This document shows, piece after piece, positions 1 to 13,181 of a stretch of 64,000 nucleotides of DNA. The DNA lies in the NCBI GenBank assembly GCA_036435485.1, contig CM071595.1:1116001-1180000 (forward strand). Direction: 5' to 3'. The stretch is from Saposhnikovia divaricata (lineage: Eukaryota > Streptophyta > Magnoliopsida > Apiales > Apiaceae). A model generated the notes under the pieces. The model saw only the letters and a list, made by a program, of their open reading frames with translations. It did not search any database and was not told the origin of the DNA. The translations under genes were made by a program, and so were the position numbers. The first letter of the stretch is position 1. Each line of letters opens with the position of its first letter.

Positions 1-1183
1 TTTTAACAATATCCCGCGTACTAACCCCTTTGAGGATTATCCAAAAACCGAGTTTTGACTATATAAGCTCCGATACAGGTCTGAATTGTGTCAAATAAAA
101 TTTCGTTGAATTCCAATAACCCATAGGAACAAATTATTTAAAAATATCAACAAAATGGTCCGACCCGATTTTTAACAATATCCCGTGTACTAACCCCTTT
201 GAGGATTATCCAAAAACCGAGTTTTGACTATATCAGCTCCGATTCAGGTCTGAATTGCGTCAAATAAAATTTCGTTGAATTCCAATAACCCATAGGAACA
301 AAATATTTAAAAATATCAACAAAATGGTCCGACCCAATTTTTAACAATATCCCGTGTACTAACCCCTTTGAGGATTATCCAAAAACCGAGTTTTGACTAT
401 ATCAACTCCGATTCAGGTCTGAATTGCGTCAAATAAAATTTCGTTGAATTCCAATAACCCATAGGAACAAAATATGTAAAAATATCCTTAAAATGGTCCG
501 ACTCGATTTTTAACAATATCCCGTGTACTAACCACTTTGAGGATTATCCGAAAACCGAGTTTCTTTCATATCAGCTCCGATTCAGGTCTGAATTGCGTCA
601 AATAAAATTTCGTTGAATTCCAATAACCCATTGGAACAAAATATGTAAAAATATCCTTAAAATGGTCCGACTCGATTTTTAACAATATCCCGTGTACTAA
701 CCACTTTGAGGATTATCCGAAAACCGAGTTTCGTTCATATCAGCTCCGATTCAGGTCTGAATTGCGTCAAATAAAATTTCGTTGAATTCCAATAACCCAT
801 ATGAACAAAATATTTAAAAATATCCACAAAATGGTCCGACCTGATTTTTAACAATATCCCGTGTACTAACCCCTTTGAGAATTTTCCGAAAACCGAGTTT
901 CGATCATATCAGCTCCGATTCCGGTCCGAACTGCGTCAAATAAAATTTTGTTGAATTCCAATAACCCATAGGAACAAAATATGTAAAAATATCCACAAAA
1001 TGGTCCGACTCGATTTTTAACAATATCCCGTGTACTAACCCCTTTGAGGATTATCCAAAAACCGAGTTTTGACTATATAAGCTCCGATACAGGTCTGAAT
1101 TGTGTCAAATAAAATTTCGTTGAATTCCAATAACCCATAGGAACAAAATATTTAAAAATATCAACAAAATGGTCCGACCCGAT

Positions 1184-2535
1184 TTTTAACAATATCCCGT
1201 GTACTAACCCCTTTGAGGATTATCCAAAAACCGAGTTTTGACTATATCAGCTCCGATTCAGGTCTGAATTGCGTCAAATAAAATTTCGTTGAATTCCAAT
1301 AACACATGGGAACAAAATATGTAAAAATATCCTTAAAATGGTCCGACTCGATTTTTAACAATATCCCGTGTACTAACCACTTTGAGGATTATCCGAAAAC
1401 CGAGTTTCGTTCATATCAGCTCCGATTCAGGTCTGAATTGCGTCAAATAAAATTTCGTTGAATTCCAATAACCCATAGGAACAAAATATTTAAAAATATC
1501 CACAAAATGGTCCGACCCGATTTTTAACAATATCCCGTGTACTAACCCATTTGAGAATTTTCCGAAAACCAAGTTTCGATCATATCAGCTCCGATTCTGG
1601 TCTGAATTGCGTCAAATAAAATTTCGTTTAATTCCAATAACCCATAGGAACAAAATATGTAAAAATATCCACAAAATGGTCCGACTCGATTTTTAACAAT
1701 ATCCCGTGTACTAACCCCTTTGTGGATTATCCAAAAACCGAGTTTTGACTATATCAGCTCCGATTCAGGTCTGAATTGTGTCAAATAAAATTTCGTTGAA
1801 TTCCAATAACCCATAGGAACAAAATATTTAAAAATATCAACAAAATGGTCCGACCCGATTTTTAACAATATCCCGTGTACTAACCCCTTTGAGGATTATC
1901 CAAAAACCGAGTTTTGACTATATCAGCTCCGATTCAGGTCTGAATTGCGTCAAATAAAATTTCGTTGAATTCCAATAACACATGGGAACAAAATATGTAA
2001 AAATATCCTTAAAATGGTCCGACTCGATTTTTAACAATATCCCGTGTACTAACCACTTTGAGGATTATCCGAAAACCGAGTTTCGTTCATATCAGCTCCG
2101 ATTCAGGTCTGAATTGCGTCAAATAAAATTTCGTTGAATTCCAATAACCCATAGGAACAAAATATTTAAAAATATCCACAAAATGGTCCGACCCGATTTT
2201 TAACAATATCCCGTGTACTAACCCATTTGAGAATTTTCCGAAAACCAAGTTTCGATCATATCAGCTCCGATTCTGGTCTGAATTGCGTCAAATAAAATTT
2301 CGTTTAATTCCAATAACCCATAGGAACAAAATATGTAAAAATATCCACAAAATGGTCCGACTCGATTTTTAACAATATCCCGTGTACTAACCCCTTTGTG
2401 GATTATCCAAAAACCGAGTTTTGACTATATCAGCTCCGATTCAGGTCTGAATTGTGTCAAATAAAATTTCGTTGAATTCCAATAACCCATAGGAACAAAA
2501 TATTTAAAAATATCAACAAAATGGTCCGACCCGAT
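1184..2535 (+). repeat. Tandem duplication of a 4-monomer block (2 x 676 bp)
   Basis: Positions 1184-1859 and 1860-2535 each read B (ACACATGGG subtype), C, D-prime, then an A variant with TTTGTGGATT and CGATTCAGG followed by TTGTGTC. I saw no difference between the two copies. The A variant looks like an A/B hybrid that keeps the A-type GTGTC. The same block occurs within the 7-monomer unit at 4902-7267. Confidence 0.85.
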
Positions 2536-4901
2536 TTTTAACAATATCCCGTGTACTAACCCCTTTGAGGATTATCCAAAAACCGAGTTTTGACTATATC
2601 AGCTCCGATTCAGGTCTGAATTGCGTCAAATAAAATTTCGTTGAATTCCAATAACCCATAGGAACAAAATAATTAAAAATATCCACAAAATGGTCCGACC
2701 CGATTTTTAACAATATCCCGTGTACTAACCCCTTTGAGAATTTTCCGAAAACCGAGTTTCGATCATATCAGCTCCGATTCCGGTCCGAACTGCGTCAAAT
2801 AAAATTTTGTTGAATTCCAATAACCCATAGGAACAAAATATGTAAAAATATCCACAAAATGGTCCGACTCGATTTTTAACAATATCCCGTGTACTAACCC
2901 CTTTGAGGATTATCCAAAAACCGAGTTTTGACTATATTAGCTCCGATACAGGTCTGAATTGTGTCAAATAAAATTTCGTTGAATTCCAATAACCCATAGG
3001 AACAAAATATTTAAAAATATCAACAAAATGGTCCGACCCGATTTTTAACAATATCCCGTGTACTAACCCCTTTGAGGATTATCCAAAAACCGAGTTTTGA
3101 CTATATCAGCTCCGATTCAGGTCTGAATTGCGTCAAATAAAATTTCGTTGAATTCCAATAACCCATAGGAACAAAATATGTAAAAATATCCTTCAAATGG
3201 TCCGACTCGATTTTTAACAATATCTCGTGTACTAACCACTTTGAGGATTATCCGAAAACCGAGTTTCGTTCATATCAGCTCCGATTCAGGTCTGAATTGC
3301 GTCAAATAAAATTTCGTTGAATTCCAATAACCCATATGAACAAAATATTTAAAAATATCCACAAAATGGTCCGACTCGATTTTTAACAATATCCCGCGTA
3401 CTAACCCCTTTGAGGATTATCCAAAAACCGAGTTTTGACTATATAAGCTCCGATACAGGTCTGAATTGTGTCAAATAAAATTTCGTTGAATTCCAATAAC
3501 CCATAGGAACAAATTATTTAAAAATATCAACAAAATGGTCCGACCCGATTTTTAACAATATCCCGTGTACTAACCCCTTTGAGGATTATCCAAAAACCGA
3601 GTTTTGACTATATCAGCTCCGATACAGGTCTGAATTGTGTCAAATAAAATTTCGTTGAATTCCAATAACCCATAGGAACAAATTATTTAAAAATATCAAC
3701 AAAATGGTCCGACCCAATTTTTAACAATATCCCGTGTACTAACCCCTTTGAGGATTATCCAAAAACCGAGTTTTGACTATATCAGCTCCGATTCAGGTCT
3801 GAATTGCGTCAAATAAAATTTCGTTGAATTCCAATAACCCATAGGAACAAAATATTTAAAAATATCAACAAAATGGTCCGACCCAATTTTTAACAATATC
3901 CCGTGTACTAACCCCTTTGAGGATTATCCAAAAACCGAGTTTTGACTATATCAGCTCCGATTCAGGTCTGAATTGCGTCAAATAAAATTTCGTTGAATTC
4001 CAATAACCCATAGGAACAAAATATGTAAAAATATCCTTAAAATGGTCCGACTCGATTTTTAACAATATCCCGTGTACTAACCACTTTGAGGATTATCCGA
4101 AAACCGAGTTTCGTTCATATCAGCTCCGATTTAGGTCTGAATTGCGTCAAATAAAATTTCGTTGAATTCCAATAACCCATAGGAACAAAATATGTAAAAA
4201 TATCCTTAAAATGGTCCGACTCGATTTTTAACAATATCCCGTGTACTAACCACTTTGAGGATTATCCGAAAATCGAGTTTCGTTCATATCAGCTCCGATT
4301 CAGGTCTGAATTGCGTCAAATAAAATTTCGTTGAATTCCAATAACCCATAGGAACAAAATATTTAAAAATATCAACAAAATGGTCCGACCCGATTTTTAA
4401 CAATATCCCGTGTACTAACCACTTTGAGGATTATCCGAAAACCGAGTTTCGTTCATATCAGCTCCGATTCAGGTCTGAATTGCGTCAAATAAAATTTCGT
4501 TGAATTCCAATAACCCATAGGAACAAAATATGTAAAAATATCCTTAAAATGGTCCGACTCGATTTTTAACAATATCCCGTGTACTAACCACTTTGAGGAT
4601 TATCCGAAAACCGAGTTTCGTTCATATCATCTCCGATTCAGGTCTGAATTGCGTCAAATTAAATTTCGTTGAATTCCAATAACCCATATGAACAAAATAT
4701 TTAAAAATATCCACAAAATGGTCCGACCTGATTTTTAACAATATCCCGTGTACTAACCCCTTTGAGAATTTTCCGAAAACCGAGTTTCGATCATATCAGC
4801 TCCGATTCCGGTCGGAACTGCGTCAAATAAAATTTTGTTGAATTCCAATAACCCATAGGAACAAAATATGTAAAAATATCCACAAAATGGTCCGACTCGA
4901 T

Positions 4902-7267
4902 TTTTAACAATATCCCGTGTACTAACCCCTTTGAGGATTATCCAAAAACCGAGTTTTGACTATATAAGCTCCGATACAGGTCTGAATTGTGTCAAATAAA
5001 ATTTCGTTGAATTCCAATAACCCATAGGAACAAAATATTTAAAAATATCAACAAAATGGTCCGACCCGATTTTTAACAATATCCCGTGTACTAACCCCTT
5101 TGAGGATTATCCAAAAACCGAGTTTTGACTATATCACCTCCGATTCAGGTCTGAATTGCGTCAAATAAAATTTCGTTGAATTCCAATAACACATGGGAAC
5201 AAAATATGTAAAAATATCCTTAAAATGGTCCGACTCGATTTTTAACAATATCCCGTGTACTAACCACTTTGAGGATTATCCGAAAACCGAGTTTCGTTCA
5301 TATCAGCTCCGATTCAGGTCTGAATTGCGTCAAATAAAATTTCGTTGAATTCCAATAACCCATAGGAACAAAATATTTAAAAATATCCACAAAATGGTCC
5401 GACCCGATTTTTAACAATATCCCGTGTACTAACCCATTTGAGAATTTTCCGAAAACCAAGTTTCGATAATATCAGCTCCGATTCTGGTCTGAATTGCGTC
5501 AAATAAAATTTCGTTTAATTCCAATAACCCATAGGAACAAAATATGTAAAAATATCCACAAAATGGTCCGACTCGATTTTTAACAATATCCCGTGTACTA
5601 ACCCCTTTGTGGATTATCCAAAAACCGAGTTTTGACTATATCAGCTCCGATTCAGGTCTGAATTGTGTCAAATAAAATTTCGTTGAATTCCAATAACCCA
5701 TAGGAACAAAATATTTAAAAATATCAACAAAATGGTCCGACCCGATTTTTAACAATATCCCGTGTACTAACCCCTTTGAGGATTATCCAAAAACCGAGTT
5801 TTGACTATATCAGCTCCGATTCAGGTCTGAATTGCGTCAAATAAAATTTCGTTGAATTCCAATAACCCATAGGAACAAAATAATTAAAAATATCCACAAA
5901 ATGGTCCGACCCGATTTTTAACAATATCCCGTGTACTAACCCCTTTGAGAATTTTCCGAAAACCGAGTTTCGATCATATCAGCTCCGATTCCGGTCCGAA
6001 CTGCGTCAAATAAAATTTTGTTGAATTCCAATAACCCATAGGAACAAAATATGTAAAAATATCCACAAAATGGTCCGACTCGATTTTTAACAATATCCCG
6101 TGTACTAACCCCTTTGAGGATTATCCAAAAACCGAGTTTTGACTATATAAGCTCCGATACAGGTCTGAATTGTGTCAAATAAAATTTCGTTGAATTCCAA
6201 TAACCCATAGGAACAAAATATTTAAAAATATCAACAAAATGGTCCGACCCGATTTTTAACAATATCCCGTGTACTAACCCCTTTGAGGATTATCCAAAAA
6301 CCGAGTTTTGACTATATCAGCTCCGATTCAGGTCTGAATTGCGTCAAATAAAATTTCGTTGAATTCCAATAACACATGGGAACAAAATATGTAAAAATAT
6401 CCTTAAAATGGTCCGACTCGATTTTTAACAATATCCCGTGTACTAACCACTTTGAGGATTATCCGAAAACCGAGTTTCGTTCATATCAGCTCCGATTCAG
6501 GTCTGAATTGCGTCAAATAAAATTTCGTTGAATTCCAATAACCCATAGGAACAAAATATTTAAAAATATCCACAAAATGGTCCGACCCGATTTTTAACAA
6601 TATCCCGTGTACTAACCCATTTGAGAATTTTCCGAAAACCAAGTTTCGATAATATCAGCTCCGATTCTGGTCTGAATTGCGTCAAATAAAATTTCGTTTA
6701 ATTCCAATAACCCATAGGAACAAAATATGTAAAAATATCCACAAAATGGTCCGACTCGATTTTTAACAATATCCCGTGTACTAACCCCTTTGTGGATTAT
6801 CCAAAAACCGAGTTTTGACTATATCAGCTCCGATTCAGGTCTGAATTGTGTCAAATAAAATTTCGTTGAATTCCAATAACCCATAGGAACAAAATATTTA
6901 AAAATATCAACAAAATGGTCCGACCCGATTTTTAACAATATCCCGTGTACTAACCCCTTTGAGGATTATCCAAAAACCGAGTTTTGACTATATCAGCTCC
7001 GATTCAGGTCTGAATTGCGTCAAATAAAATTTCGTTGAATTCCAATAACCCATAGGAACAAAATAATTAAAAATATCCACAAAATGGTCCGACCCGATTT
7101 TTAACAATATCCCGTGTACTAACCCCTTTGAGAATTTTCCGAAAACCGAGTTTCGATCATATCAGCTCCGATTCCGGTCCGAACTGCGTCAAATAAAATT
7201 TTGTTGAATTCCAATAACCCATAGGAACAAAATATGTAAAAATATCCACAAAATGGTCCGACTCGAT
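4902..7267 (+). repeat. Tandem duplication of a 7-monomer block (2 x 1183 bp)
   Basis: Copies 4902-6084 and 6085-7267 both run A, B (ACACATGGG), C, D-prime with CGATAATATC, A variant (TTTGTGGATT), a B/C hybrid with TAATTAAAA, then D. The shared private change CGATAATATC at about 5464 and 6647 shows recent duplication. One difference seen is CACCTCC in the first copy against CAGCTCC in the second, near offset 66 of the B monomer. Seven equals two tetramers less one, because a single hybrid stands in for B plus C. Confidence 0.85.
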
Positions 7268-7943
7268 TTTTAACAATATCCCGTGTACTAACCCCTTTGA
7301 GGATTATCCAAAAACCGAGTTTTGACTATATTAGCTCCGATACAGGTCTGAATTGTGTCAAATAAAATTTCGTTGAATTCCAATAACCCATAGGAACAAA
7401 ATATGTAAAAATATCCTTCAAATGGTCCGACTCGATTTTTAACAATATCTCGTGTACTAACCACTTTGAGGATTATCCGAAAACCGAGTTTCGTTCATAT
7501 CAGCTCCGATTCAGGTCTGAATTGCGTCAAATAAAATTTCGTTGAATTCCAATAACCCATATGAACAAAATATTTAAAAATATCCACAAAATGGTCCGAC
7601 CCGATTTTTAACAATATCCCATGTACTAACCCCTTTGAGGATTATCCAAAAACCGAGTTTTGACTATATCAGCTCCGATTCATGTCTGAATTGCGTCAAA
7701 TAAAATTTCGTTGAATTCCAATAACCCATAGGAACAAAATATGTAAAAATATCCTTCAAATGGTCCGACTCGATTTTTAACAATATCTCGTGTACTAACC
7801 ACTTTGGGGATTATCCGAAAACCGAGTTTCGTTCATATCAGCTCCGATTCAGGTCTGAATTGCGTCAAATAAAATTTCGTTGAATTCCAATAACCCATAT
7901 GAACAAAATATTTAAAAATATCCACAAAATGGTCCGACCCGAT

Positions 7944-8111
7944 TTTTAACAATATCCCGTGTACTAACCCTTTGAGAATTTTCCGAAAACCGAGTTTCGA
8001 TCATATCAGCTCCGATTCCGGTCCGAACTGCGTCAAATAAAATTTTGTTGAATTCCAATAACCCATAGGAACAAAATATTTAAAAATATCCACAAAATGG
8101 TCCGACTCGAT
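7944..8111 (+). repeat. 168-bp type D monomer, left copy
   Basis: This D monomer has ACTAACCCTTTGAG in place of ACTAACCCCTTTGAG, a 1-bp loss, and an unusual A/C-type TATTTAAAA tail. It is followed by an A monomer with CCCGCGTAC. The same 168-bp D and its neighbours recur at 18421-18588, 62 monomers (10,477 bp) away. Confidence 0.85.
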
Positions 8112-8449
8112 TTTTAACAATATCCCGCGTACTAACCCCTTTGAGGATTATCCAAAAACCGAGTTTTGACTATATAAGCTCCGATACAGGTCTGAATTGT
8201 GTCAAATAAAATTTCGTTGAATTCCAATAACCCATAGGAACAAATTATTTAAAAATATCAACAAAATGGTCCGACCCGATTTTTAACAATATCCCGTGTA
8301 CTAACCCCTTTGAGGATTATCCAAAAACCGAGTTTTGACTATATCAGCTCCGATTCAGGTCTGAATTGCGTCAAATAAAATTTCGTTGAATTCCAATAAC
8401 CCATAGGAACAAAATATTTAAAAATATCAACAAAATGGTCCGACCCAAT

Positions 8450-11400
8450 TTTTAACAATATCCCGTGTACTAACCCCTTTGAGGATTATCCAAAAACCGA
8501 GTTTTGACTATATCAGCTCCGATTCAGGTCTGAATTGCGTCAAATAAAATTTCGTTGAATTCCAATAACCCATAGGAACAAAATATGTAAAAATATCCTT
8601 AAAATGGTCCGACTCGATTTTTAACAATATCCCGTGTACTAACCACTTTGAGGATTATCCGAAAACCGAGTTTCGTTCATATCAGCTCCGATTCAGGTCT
8701 GAATTGCGTCAAATAAAATTTCGTTGAATTCCAATAACCCATAGGAACAAAATATGTAAAAATATCCTTAAAATGGTCCGACTCGATTTTTAACAATATC
8801 CCGTGTACTAACCACTTTGAGGATTATCCGAAAACCGAGTTTCGTTCATATCATCTCCTATTCAGGTCTGAATTGCGTCAAATAAAATTTCGTTGAATTC
8901 CAATAACCCATATGAACAAAATATTTAAAAATATCCACAAAATGGTCCGACCTGATTTTTAACAATATCCCGTGTACTAACCCCTTTGAGAATTTTCCGA
9001 AAACCGAGTTTCGATCATATCAGCTCCGATTCCGGTCCGAACTGCGTCAAATAAAATTTTGTTGAATTCCAATAACCCATAGGAACAAAATATGTAAAAA
9101 TATCCACAAAATGGTCCGACTCGATTTTTAACAATATCCCGTGTACTAACCCCTTTGAGGATTATCCAAAAACCGAGTTTTGACTATATAAGCTCCGATA
9201 CAGGTCTGAATTGTGTCAAATAAAATTTCGTTGAATTCCAATAACCCATAGGAACAAAATATTTAAAAATATCAACAAAATGGTCCGACCCGATTTTTAA
9301 CAATATCCCGTGTACTAACCCCTTTGAGGATTATCCAAAAACCGAGTTTTGACTATATCAGCTCCGATTCAGGTCTGAATTGCGTCAAATAAAATTTCGT
9401 TGAATTCCAATAACACATGGGAACAAAATATGTAAAAATATCCTTAAAATGGTCCGACTCGATTTTTAACAATATCCCGTGTACTAACCACTTTGAGGAT
9501 TATCCGAAAACCGAGTTTCGTTCATATCAGCTCCGATTCAGGTCTGAATTGCGTCAAATAAAATTTCGTTGAATTCCAATAACCCATAGGAACAAAATAT
9601 TTAAAAATATCAACAAAATGGTTCGACCCGATTTTTAACAATATCCCGTGTATTAACCCCTTTGAGGATTATCCAAAAACCGAGTTTTGACTATATCAGC
9701 TCCGATTCAGGTCTGAATTGCGTCAAATAAAATTTCGTTGAATTCCAATAACCCATAGGAACAAAATAATTAAAAATATCCACAAAATGGTCCGACCCGA
9801 TTTTTAACAATATCCCGTGTACTAACCCCTTTGAGAATTTTCCGAAAACCGAGTTTCGATCATATCAGCTCCGATTCCGGTCCGAACTGCGTCAAATAAA
9901 ATTTTGTTGAATTCCAATAACCCATAGGAACAAAATATGTAAAAATATCCACAAAATGGTCCGACTCGATTTTTAACAATATCCCGTGTACTAACCCCTT
10001 TGAGGATTATCCAAAAACCGAGTTTTGACTATATTAGCTCCGATACAGGTCTGAATTCTGTCAAATAAAATTTCGTTGAATTCCAATAACCCATAGGAAC
10101 AAAATATTTAAAAATATCAACAAAATGGTCCGACCCGATTTTTAACAATATCCCGTGTACTAACCCCTTTGAGGATTATCCAAAAACCGAGTTTTGACTA
10201 TATCAGCTCCGATTCAGGTCTGAATTGCGTCAAATAAAATTTCGTTGAATTCCAATAACCCATAGGAACAAAATATGTAAAAATATCCTTCAAATGGTCC
10301 GACTCGATTTTTAACAATATCTCGTGTACTAACCACTTTGAGGATTATCCGAAAACCGAGTTTCGTTCATATCAGCTCCGATTCAGGTCTGAATTGCGTC
10401 AAATAAAATTTCGTTGAATTCCAATAACCCATATGAACAAAATATTTAAAAATATCCACAAAATGGTCCGACCCGATTTTTAACAATATCCCGTGTACTA
10501 ACCCCTTTGAGGATTATCCAAAAACCGAGTTTTGACTATATCAGCTCCGATTCAGGTCTGAATTGCGTCAAATAAAATTTCGTTGAATTCCAATAACCCA
10601 TAGGAACAAAATATGTAAAAATATCCTTCAAATGGTCCGACTCGATTTTTAACAATATCTCGTGTACTAACCACTTTGGGGATTATCCGAAAACCGAGTT
10701 TCGTTCATATCAGCTCCGATTCAGGTCTGAATTGCGTCAAATAAAATTTCGTTGAATTCCAATAACCCATAGGAACAAAATATTTAAAAATATCAACAAA
10801 ATGGTCCGACCCGATTTTTAACAATATCCCGTGTACTAACCCCTTTGAGGATTATCCAAAAACCGAGTTTTGACTATATCAGCTCCGATTCAGGTCTGAA
10901 TTGCGTCAAATAAAATTTCGTTGAATTCCAATAACCCATAGGAACAAAATATGTAAAAATATCCTTAAAATGGTCCGACTCGATTTTTAACAATATCCCG
11001 TGTACTAACCACTTTGAGGATTATCCGAAAACCGAGTTTCGTTCATATCAGCTCCGATTCAGGTCTGAATTGCGTCAAATAAAATTTCGTTGAATTCCAA
11101 TAACCCATAGGAACAAAATATGTAAAAATATCCTTAAAATGGTCCGACTCGATTTTTAACAATATCCCGTGTACTAACCACTTTGAGGATTATCCGAAAA
11201 CCGAGTTTCGTTCATATCATCTCCTATTCAGGTCTGAATTGCGTCAAATAAAATTTCGTTGAATTCCAATAACCCATATGAACAAAATATTTAAAAATAT
11301 CCACAAAATGGTCCGACCTGATTTTTAACAATATCCCGTGTACTAACCCCTTTGAGAATTTTCCGAAAACCGAGTTTCGATCATATCAGCTCCGATTCCG

Positions 11401-13181
11401 GTCCGAACTGCGTCAAATAAAATTTTGTTGAATTCCAATAACCCATAGGAACAAAATATGTAAAAATATCCACAAAATGGTCCGACTCGATTTTTAACAA
11501 TATCCCGTGTACTAACCCCTTTGAGGATTATCCAAAAACCGAGTTTTGACTATATAAGCTCCGATACAGGTCTGAATTGTGTCAAATAAAATTTCGTTGA
11601 ATTCCAATAACCCATAGGAACAAAATATTTAAAAATATCAACAAAATGGTCCGACCCGATTTTTAACAATATCCCGTGTACTAACCCCTTTGAGGATTAT
11701 CCAAAAACCGAGTTTTGACTATATCAGCTCCGATTCAGGTCTGAATTGCGTCAAATAAAATTTCGTTGAATTCCAATAACACATGGGAACAAAATATGTA
11801 AAAATATCCTTAAAATGGTCCGACTCGATTTTTAACAATATCCCGTGTACTAACCACTTTGAGGATTATCCGAAAACCGAGTTTCGTTCATATCAGCTCC
11901 GATTCAGGTCTGAATTGCGTCAAATAAAATTTCGTTGAATTCCAATAACCCATAGGAACAAAATATTTAAAAATATCAACAAAATGGTCCGACCCGATTT
12001 TTAACAATATCCCGTGTACTAACCCCTTTGAGGATTATCCAAAAACCGAGTTTTGACTATATCAGCTCCGATTCAGGTCTGAATTGCGTCAAATAAAATT
12101 TCGTTGAATTCCAATAACCCATAGGAACAAAATAATTAAAAATATCCACAAAATGGTCCGACCCGATTTTTAACAATATCCCGTGTACTAACCCCTTTGA
12201 GAATTTTCCGAAAACCGAGTTTCGATCATATCAGCTCCGATTCCGGTCCGAACTGCGTCAAATAAAATTTTGTTGAATTCCAATAACCCATAGGAACAAA
12301 ATATGTAAAAATATCCACAAAATGGTCCGACTCGATTTTTAACAATATCCCGTGTACTAACCCCTTTGAGGATTATCCAAAAACCGAGTTTTGACTATAT
12401 TAGCTCCGATACAGGTCTGAATTGTGTCAAATAAAATTTCGTTGAATTCCAATAACCCATAGGAACAAAATATTTAAAAATATCAACAAAATGGTCCGAC
12501 CCGATTTTTAACAATATCCCGTGTACTAACCCCTTTGAGGATTATCCAAAAACCGAGTTTTGACTATATCAGCTCCGATTCAGGTCTGAATTGCGTCAAA
12601 TAAAATTTCGTTGAATTCCAATAACCCATAGGAACAAAATATGTAAAAATATCCTTCAAATGGTCCGACTCGATTTTTAACAATATCTCGTGTACTAACC
12701 ACTTTGAGGATTATCCGAAAACCGAGTTTCGTTCATATCAGCTCCGATTCAGGTCTGAATTGCGTCAAATAAAATTTCGTTGAATTTCAATAACCCATAT
12801 GAACAAAATATTTAAAAATATCCACAAAATGGTCCGACCCGATTTTTAACAATATCCCGTGTACTAACCCCTTTGAGGATTATCCAAAAACCGAGTTTTG
12901 ACTATATCAGCTCCGATTCAGGTCTGAATTGCGTCAAATAAAATTTCGTTGAATTCCAATAACCCATAGGAACAAAATATGTAAAAATATCCTTCAAATG
13001 GTCCGACTCGATTTTTAACAATATCTCGTGTACTAACCACTTTGGGGATTATCCGAAAACCGAGTTTCGTTCATATCAGCTCCGATTCAGGTCTGAATTG
13101 CGTCAAATAAAATTTCGTTGAATTCCAATAACCCATAGGAACAAAATATTTAAAAATATCAACAAAATGGTCCGACCCGAT
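8450..13181 (+). repeat. Tandem duplication of a 14-monomer block (2 x 2366 bp)
   Basis: Copies 8450-10815 and 10816-13181 share one order: B, C with B tail, C, D, A, B (ACACATGGG), C, B/C hybrid (TAATTAAAA), D, A (ATATTAGC), B, C, B, C (GGGGATT). The shared private change CATCTCCTATTCAGG, with its marker base at 8860 and 11226, gives a spacing of exactly 2366 bp. Private differences noticed include GGTTCGACC, TATTAACCCC and GAATTCTGTC in the left copy only. Confidence 0.85.
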